NCBI RefSeq assembly: GCF_001468135.1
Contig: NZ_LNYU01000003.1
Span: 1-64,000, forward strand
Length of the DNA stretch: 64,000 nt
Direction: 5' to 3'
Origin: Legionella santicrucis
GTDB lineage: Bacteria > Pseudomonadota > Gammaproteobacteria > Legionellales > Legionellaceae
The position numbers and the translations under genes are program-made. Shown here piece after piece: positions 58,927 to 64,000 of this stretch (the first letter of the stretch is position 1; the number at the start of each line of letters is the position of its first letter). The notes under the pieces were generated by a model. The model was not told where the DNA came from. It searched no databases and saw only the letters and a program-made list of their open reading frames with translations.

Positions 58927-60882
58927 ATGGCACTACTAAATAAATCAAAATTTAAGATGGCTTTAGAATGTCCAACGAAGCTCTGGTATTTTGATAAACC
59001 TGATGAATATATAAATAAGCGGGATGAGAATTCTTTTCTAAAAGCATTGGCTGAAGGCGGTGCTCAAGTAGAAGAGTTAGCAAGGCATTATTTTCCTGAT
59101 GGTTTATCAATTGAGGCATCTGACACAAAGGAGGCATTAGAAAAAACTCAAGAGTTACTTCAAAGGGATTCTATCACCCTATTTGAAGCTTCCTTTCAAT
59201 ATCAAAACTATTTCCTACGTGCTGATATCCTGCAGAAAAGACCAGGCCATATCAAAATAATTGAAGTTAAAGCAAAATCCATCAGTAAAAAAGATGAAGC
59301 TAAGATGACAACTAAAAAAGAAACGATAAATTCAGATTGGCGACCCTATATTGCCGATATCGCTTTTCAAAAGTGGGTGCTAGAACAACTTTATCCTTCC
59401 TTCACCATAAGCAGTTATTTAATGCTTGTCGATAAAGATGCTATTTGCCCGACTGATAGATTAAATCAAAAGTTTCTAGTTCAAAAAGATAGCAACGGTA
59501 AAGCTATTGTCACATTAACCTCACCGATAACTGAAGAAGATTTGTCGGTGAAAATCCTAAAAGAAGTTAATGTTGATGATCATATAAATGTACTTTGGCA
59601 AGAAACAAATGACGAAGGACAAACCGTAAAAGATCAATTTCACCACTTCAGCAAAATATATTTCAGTGGACAGAAGTTTCCGCCTAAAGCAAAAGGCGAA
59701 TGCAGTGATTGCCAATTTAATACACATGAATCCGACAGGCTCTTATCTGGTTTTAAAGAATGCTGGAGTGAATCATTAGGGTACAAAGAATCAGATTTTA
59801 ATGACCCTACCATTCTCAATTTATGGGATTGCCGGGACAAACCGAAATACTTTCAGCAAGGACTGATCAAACTAAAGGACATTGACGAAACAGAATTCAC
59901 AATAAAAGAATCAGATAAATCGGGTCTTTCCAGAACAAAAAGACAATGGCTTCAGATAGAAAAAGTTAAAACTCAAGATAATAGTGTCTGGCTTGATAAA
60001 GAAAACCTAAAAGCGGAAATGGACTCATGGCGATACCCCTTCCACTTTATAGACTTTGAAACCGCTATGCTGCCAATTCCTTTTAATAAGGGTTCGCATC
60101 CTTATCAAGGCATCGCCTTTCAATTCTCACATCATACACTTAATGAAAAAGGTCAAGTTGCTCATGTTGGTCAGTATCTTAATTCTGAGCCTGGAGTTGA
60201 TCCAAGCATCGAATTTGTGCGCCACCTAAAAAAGGAATTAGAAAATGATGACGGGACAATATTTAGATATAGTAGTCATGAAAATACCTATCTAAATTTT
60301 ATTCGTGAATATTTAGAGCAAATGATTGAGCCACCCAATGACAAAGAAGATTTATGCTCTTTTATTTTTTCCATAACAAGATCACCTTCTAAAAGTAAAG
60401 TAAAATGGGAGGGACCACGGTGCATGGTTGATATCTTGGAGTTAGTCAAACGTTTTCATTATGATCCCCTTACCAATGGGTCTAACTCAATTAAACAAGT
60501 GTTTCCAGCTATTTTAAATCGCTCAGATTACCTTCAAGAAAAATATAGCCACCCAATCTATGGTGCCGAAAACGGAATTCAAAGCCATAACTTTATAAAT
60601 CAATGCTGGATAGTTAAAGAAAATAATCGAATAAAAGATCCCTACCATTTGTTACCACCAATTAATAAAGACATCTCTGATGAAGATGCTCAATTTCTAT
60701 TTGATAGTGAAGACTTAAAAGAAGGCGGTGCCGCAACAATAGCTTATGCAAAGTTACAGTTTACTAATATGAGCAATTCTGAACGTGCAGAACTTAGAAA
60801 CGCTCTATTGAGATACTGCGAATTAGATACATTAGCCATGGTTATGATCATTGAGGCATGGCACCATATGCTTCAAAATTAA
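58927..60882 (+). CDS. Cas4-like PD-(D/E)XK nuclease fused to DUF2779 exonuclease-like domain
   Basis: 651 aa. The N-terminal 290 residues look like a Cas4/RecB nuclease: Cys15 in ALECPTKLWYF, Asp100 and the EVK motif (Glu113, Lys115 in IKIIEVKAK), and Cys259, Cys262 (ECSDCQF) and Cys279 (ECW), which could hold an Fe-S cluster with Cys15. The second half (DUF2779) has FHFIDFETAMLPI near residue 374 and ends in YCELDTLAMVMIIEAW, the DnaQ/RNase D-like DEDD pattern. Two nuclease folds in one chain suggest DNA or RNA cleavage, perhaps phage defence or repair. It starts behind AGGAGCAGGG, after the traM terminator, and stands alone. Confidence 0.75.
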   Translation: MALLNKSKFKMALECPTKLWYFDKPDEYINKRDENSFLKALAEGGAQVEELARHYFPDGLSIEASDTKEALEKTQELLQRDSITLFEASFQYQNYFLRADILQKRPGHIKIIEVKAKSISKKDEAKMTTKKETINSDWRPYIADIAFQKWVLEQLYPSFTISSYLMLVDKDAICPTDRLNQKFLVQKDSNGKAIVTLTSPITEEDLSVKILKEVNVDDHINVLWQETNDEGQTVKDQFHHFSKIYFSGQKFPPKAKGECSDCQFNTHESDRLLSGFKECWSESLGYKESDFNDPTILNLWDCRDKPKYFQQGLIKLKDIDETEFTIKESDKSGLSRTKRQWLQIEKVKTQDNSVWLDKENLKAEMDSWRYPFHFIDFETAMLPIPFNKGSHPYQGIAFQFSHHTLNEKGQVAHVGQYLNSEPGVDPSIEFVRHLKKELENDDGTIFRYSSHENTYLNFIREYLEQMIEPPNDKEDLCSFIFSITRSPSKSKVKWEGPRCMVDILELVKRFHYDPLTNGSNSIKQVFPAILNRSDYLQEKYSHPIYGAENGIQSHNFINQCWIVKENNRIKDPYHLLPPINKDISDEDAQFLFDSEDLKEGGAATIAYAKLQFTNMSNSERAELRNALLRYCELDTLAMVMIIEAWHHMLQN

Positions 60883-61406
60883 TACTCATTATAAGCTTAC
60901 AAATACTCAAATCGTGCTATCATAAAATCAACTCAACTGACTGATTAGTTAGAATCCAGTGGAACCATTGCAATCTTGTGATAAGACCATCTTTTTTCAC
61001 TGATTTCGTGGTTGATCTATTAAGGGGAAATAGTTGATTTGCTGACTACTACAACGAAACACTCCCAGTCAAATTAATGAAGTACTTTGATTATGAAGCT
61101 CTTGCGCATGCCCTTTTTATCGATGATTTTTGTTAGTGGAGTTAAATAGATATATTTATATCTTTAATAATCACTAAGCCTTATTTCAAGGCTTTTTATT
61201 ATATATAAATTCACTTAAAATCAATGCCACGAAAGATTAAAATAAAATAATTGAAGATATCTGATGAGCGTTGGTAAGGTTCTAATACAAAAATATCAAT
61301 CCCATGACAAGAAAGAATCTTCTATATTATTAGTATTCACAACTGCTATAGTTTTCATATATGAAAGATATTAGTCTTTTATAATGAATAAAGTAGAGGA
61401 ACTAGA
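60883..61406. other. intergenic region before the AAA/subtilase genes
   Basis: About 520 bp, AT-rich, no gene found. A terminator-like hairpin lies at 61176-61197, and the last 40 bp should hold the promoter and the AGAGGAAC ribosome site of the AAA gene. Otherwise nothing recognised. Confidence 0.4.
61176..61197 (+). terminator. intrinsic terminator
   Basis: Stem AAGCCTT / AAGGCTT with loop ATTTC, then TTT. Placed 290 bp after the DUF2779 gene, so it may end an untranslated tail or a lost gene. Confidence 0.65.
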
Positions 61407-62393
61407 ATGTCGAATGGTAAAACACTAAGACAGCTAATTAAAGCAGGTACCACTGGAGATCTGGCAGCCTTCCGTCGTGCATCAGAAACTGTAATATTAG
61501 AAGAAAGACAAAAACAGCACCATCTGTTGGCGAATGATCTCGAACAAATTCTTTATGGCGATGTTATTCCACCAATTAGAAATGGATTAACTTCTATTAT
61601 CTCTCAAATTCCCAAAGATAAAGAAAAAGGTTTTCCACTTTTTGATATAAAACAACCACAAAGATCAATAGAAGAACTGATTCTATCACCGGAAAACACA
61701 TCAATTATTGAAGAGTTACTCGAAGAACATCGCCGTAATGATGTTTTAAAATCTTATGGGATGAAAGCATCTCAAAAAATTATTCTTTTTGGCCCTCCTG
61801 GATGTGGAAAAACTTTAGCTGCAGAAGTTATTGCTTATGAGTTAGACTATCCTTTAGCCGTAGTGCGACTAGATGCTCTTGTCTCTTCATATCTAGGCGA
61901 AACAGCTTCAAACTTGAGAAAAGTTTTTGATTTTATATCTCAATATCCTTTAGTAGTATTATTTGATGAATTTGATGCAATTGGAAAAGAACGGGGAGAT
62001 ACTAGCGAACATGGCGAATTACGTCGTGTTGTTAATGCGGTGTTACAGATGATAGATGCATATCAAGGAAAAAGTTTAATATTTGCTGCTACTAATCACG
62101 AACATTTATTAGATACCGCAATTTGGAGACGTTTTGACGAAACAATAGATTTCCCTATTCCGACTGATTCTCTGATACATAAAATATTATCATTAAAACT
62201 TCGCGGAGTACGCCGTCAATTTGAACTAGATGAGCCCGAATTAATAAATTGTTTGAGTGGATTAAGTGGGGCTGATATTGAGCGAGTTGTACGACGTGCA
62301 ATAAAACGTATTATTTTACACAATCAAGAATTTCTTACTTTAAGTGATATAAAAAAATCAATAGATCGCGAATTAAGAAAGAAACAACTTTAA
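61407..62393 (+). CDS. AAA+ ATPase, IetA-type
   Basis: 328 aa. A helical N-domain (1-125) is followed by an AAA core: Walker A ILFGPPGCGKTLAAEV (near residue 130), Walker B PLVVLFDEFDAIGKERG (near 185), sensor 1 LIFAATNHEHLLD, an Arg-finger-like IWRRFDETIDFPIP, and the lid (LSGLSGADIERVVRRAIKR). It resembles the ATPase of the AAA plus S8-protease pair known as IetAS, which defends against phage. The protease gene follows after 9 bp and may be its partner or be held in check by it. Start behind AGAGGAAC. Confidence 0.85.
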   Translation: MSNGKTLRQLIKAGTTGDLAAFRRASETVILEERQKQHHLLANDLEQILYGDVIPPIRNGLTSIISQIPKDKEKGFPLFDIKQPQRSIEELILSPENTSIIEELLEEHRRNDVLKSYGMKASQKIILFGPPGCGKTLAAEVIAYELDYPLAVVRLDALVSSYLGETASNLRKVFDFISQYPLVVLFDEFDAIGKERGDTSEHGELRRVVNAVLQMIDAYQGKSLIFAATNHEHLLDTAIWRRFDETIDFPIPTDSLIHKILSLKLRGVRRQFELDEPELINCLSGLSGADIERVVRRAIKRIILHNQEFLTLSDIKKSIDRELRKKQL

Positions 62394-62402
62394 GAGACCT
62401 GG

Positions 62403-64000
62403 ATGACTCAGCAATATAAACATCTGCAAATAGAAAAAGAAATATTTCACAATGAGCGTCGCACAAGAAAACCACCACCACCATTCAAAAGGAATGATTT
62501 ACAAGCTCATGCACACAAGTTGAAAGATTCTTTAAATCAAGCAACTATCCAAGCACGCCAACAAATTGCATCAGAGCCTGGGAAGTTTGTCTTAAAGTTG
62601 AATTATCTTGGTAGCCTAGATTTTGATCATTTAATAAAACATGGAATCGAATTTATTAGCCAAGAAGGACAAGAAACGTGTGTCGTATTTTCTGATGAAA
62701 AAGGTCTTTCTATTTTTGAAGAACACTTATCAAAATTAGGGCTTAACGATACAGATATTACTTATAAACAAATTTTAGAAGCGATAGATGGAATACATAA
62801 TTGGACAGAAGATGACAGGAAAAGTTGGGCTATTAAGAAAAGTGGATTACCTAGTTCAGACCAATTTTATTTAGATATCGAATTATGGCCAGTTCATAGC
62901 ACTAATCATCCTGAGCGCCAACAGTTATGTGTAAAATTCGAACAATGGTTAAAAAATAACTCTATTAAAATGGTCGATAGATTAAATAGAGACAGCTTAT
63001 TAATGTATCGAGTAGAATTAAATAAGGTTCAAGCTAAACTTTTATTTCAACATCGAGATATTCGTTATATAGACCTTGCTCCTCAAACTGGTATTACATT
63101 TCAACAATGTAATATTGATATATCCAATATTCCTAAAAACTTACCATCCCCTCCCCTTGATAGTGCAAGAATATGCATTCTTGACAGTGGCATTAATACT
63201 AACCACCCTCTTTTAAAAACTGCTATCCAAGAAAGTGCAAGTTTTGTTGATGATGGAAGTGTTCATGACGATGCGGGACACGGTACAGCAGTTGCCGGAG
63301 TGGCTTTATATGGAAACATTGAGGAATGCTTATCTGCAAACTTTTGGCAACCTCAACTCTGGATATTTAATGGAAAATTGCTTTCATTTAATCCTGAAAC
63401 GGGAGATGCATTTTTCAATGAAAAAAGTATTGAAACCTCAATTGAAAATGCGGTTAAATATTTTGTTGAAGAGTTTAGATGTCGTATATTTAACCTCTCT
63501 ATAGGTAACCTTAATAGTCCTTATGATGGTAATCACATTCGTGGAATAGCTTATGTGCTCGATTTATTAGCACGACAATACGATATACTATTTGTAGTGT
63601 CGGCTGGCAATTTTTTTGGTTGTAATGAAACACCTATTCCAATAAAAAGCTGGCGTGAAGAATACCCTGAATACTTAATACATGAATCAAGCATAATAAT
63701 TGATCCTGCACCAGCAATGAATGTATTAACTGTAGGAAGCCTTGCTCAACATAATGCTCACGAGAAAGAAAAGCGCTACCCCACAGAAATTAATAGTCTT
63801 TCTCCTGCAATCGAAAACCAACCATCACCATTCACTAGACATGGTCCATCAATCAAAGGAGCTTTAAAACCTGATTTGGTTGCTGTAGGTGGCAATTTAG
63901 CATCACCTCTACGAGAGGAAGGAAAACAATGGAAGACAGAATTTCGTGGCTTAGGCGTACTAACATTAAATCATCAATTTTCTGGAAGTAGCTTACTCAA
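62403..64000 (+). CDS. S8 subtilisin-like serine protease, IetS-type (3' end cut)
   Basis: Open from the ATG at 62403 to the window end (532 codons, no stop). The first 240 residues are an unnamed N-domain, probably sensing or prodomain. The S8 core follows: Asp261 (CILDSGINTNHPLL), His293 (DAGHGTAVAGVAL), the Asn box VVSAGNFFG, and the start of the Ser region at the very end (FSGSSLL, Ser530 likely). The triad thus seems whole, but the tail is not seen. No signal peptide, so it acts in the cytoplasm with the AAA ATPase 9 bp upstream. Likely defence role, from the known pair. Confidence 0.85.
   Translation, partial: MTQQYKHLQIEKEIFHNERRTRKPPPPFKRNDLQAHAHKLKDSLNQATIQARQQIASEPGKFVLKLNYLGSLDFDHLIKHGIEFISQEGQETCVVFSDEKGLSIFEEHLSKLGLNDTDITYKQILEAIDGIHNWTEDDRKSWAIKKSGLPSSDQFYLDIELWPVHSTNHPERQQLCVKFEQWLKNNSIKMVDRLNRDSLLMYRVELNKVQAKLLFQHRDIRYIDLAPQTGITFQQCNIDISNIPKNLPSPPLDSARICILDSGINTNHPLLKTAIQESASFVDDGSVHDDAGHGTAVAGVALYGNIEECLSANFWQPQLWIFNGKLLSFNPETGDAFFNEKSIETSIENAVKYFVEEFRCRIFNLSIGNLNSPYDGNHIRGIAYVLDLLARQYDILFVVSAGNFFGCNETPIPIKSWREEYPEYLIHESSIIIDPAPAMNVLTVGSLAQHNAHEKEKRYPTEINSLSPAIENQPSPFTRHGPSIKGALKPDLVAVGGNLASPLREEGKQWKTEFRGLGVLTLNHQFSGSSLL

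Noticed and set aside
63235-63504. Plus-strand 89-codon frame within the subtilase gene
   Set aside because: Different frame from the protease, which shows clear S8 motifs through this stretch.
1-64000. CRISPR array
   Set aside because: No regularly spaced direct repeats were found, and there are no cas genes other than the Cas4-like domain, which stands alone.

Overview
The window reads as a chromosome segment of a Legionella species. The base composition is low in GC, several proteins look like Dot/Icm effectors (U-box protein, mitochondrial-carrier-like protein, glutamate-rich C-termini), PmrA-type boxes precede two of them, and the right half carries a Legionella-type integrative conjugative element (ICE) with an lvrR-lvrA-lvrB-csrT control block. 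The species cannot be fixed from the sequence alone.

Layout. 1-9 kb: chromosomal genes, including a PHA depolymerase, a four-gene efflux operon (NodT-type outer-membrane lipoprotein, HlyD adaptor, and a FUSC transporter split over two genes), an Lrp/AsnC regulator and an MFS transporter. 9.35 kb: tRNA-Lys(CUU). 9.4-23.4 kb: accessory, effector-like region with a PmrA-boxed U-box protein, two tandem paralogues of unknown function, an MscS remnant, a mitochondrial-carrier-like protein with a PmrA box, a protein with a possible caspase-type His/Cys pair, argE, a hybrid histidine kinase, a cyclodipeptide-synthase-like protein, a 107-bp MITE-like element and a membrane-anchored coiled-coil protein. 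23.5-30 kb: DUF2157-type membrane protein, a complete IS3-family (IS407-type) element with an A6G frameshift site, a HEPN-like protein, a POT-like transporter with a divergent unknown gene, and a small HTH protein.

30-64 kb: ICE and cargo. The left cargo is a two-gene restriction-like system (PLD-SNF2 helicase plus Eco57I-type N6-adenine methyltransferase). Then come the S24-type repressor LvrR, the phage O/P-like genes lvrA and lvrB, the CsrA paralogue CsrT, and a full trb mating-pair operon (trbBCDEFGHIJ, a TrbK-like lipoprotein, trbL) joined to traG and traF, a small gene, and an ArdC/TraC-like primase. A second regulator follows. The DNA-processing module is RP4-like: traI-traJ face traK-traL-traM across an oriT that still matches the RP4 nic region, and a small gene overlaps the 3' end of traI. 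The right cargo is a Cas4-like/DUF2779 nuclease and an AAA ATPase plus subtilase pair (IetAS type) that runs off the window end.

How the parts fit. LvrR and CsrT probably control ICE excision or transfer, the Trb/Tra proteins build the pilus and process the DNA, and the flanking cargo looks like anti-phage defence. No integrase or attachment site was identified, so the ICE borders are not resolved.
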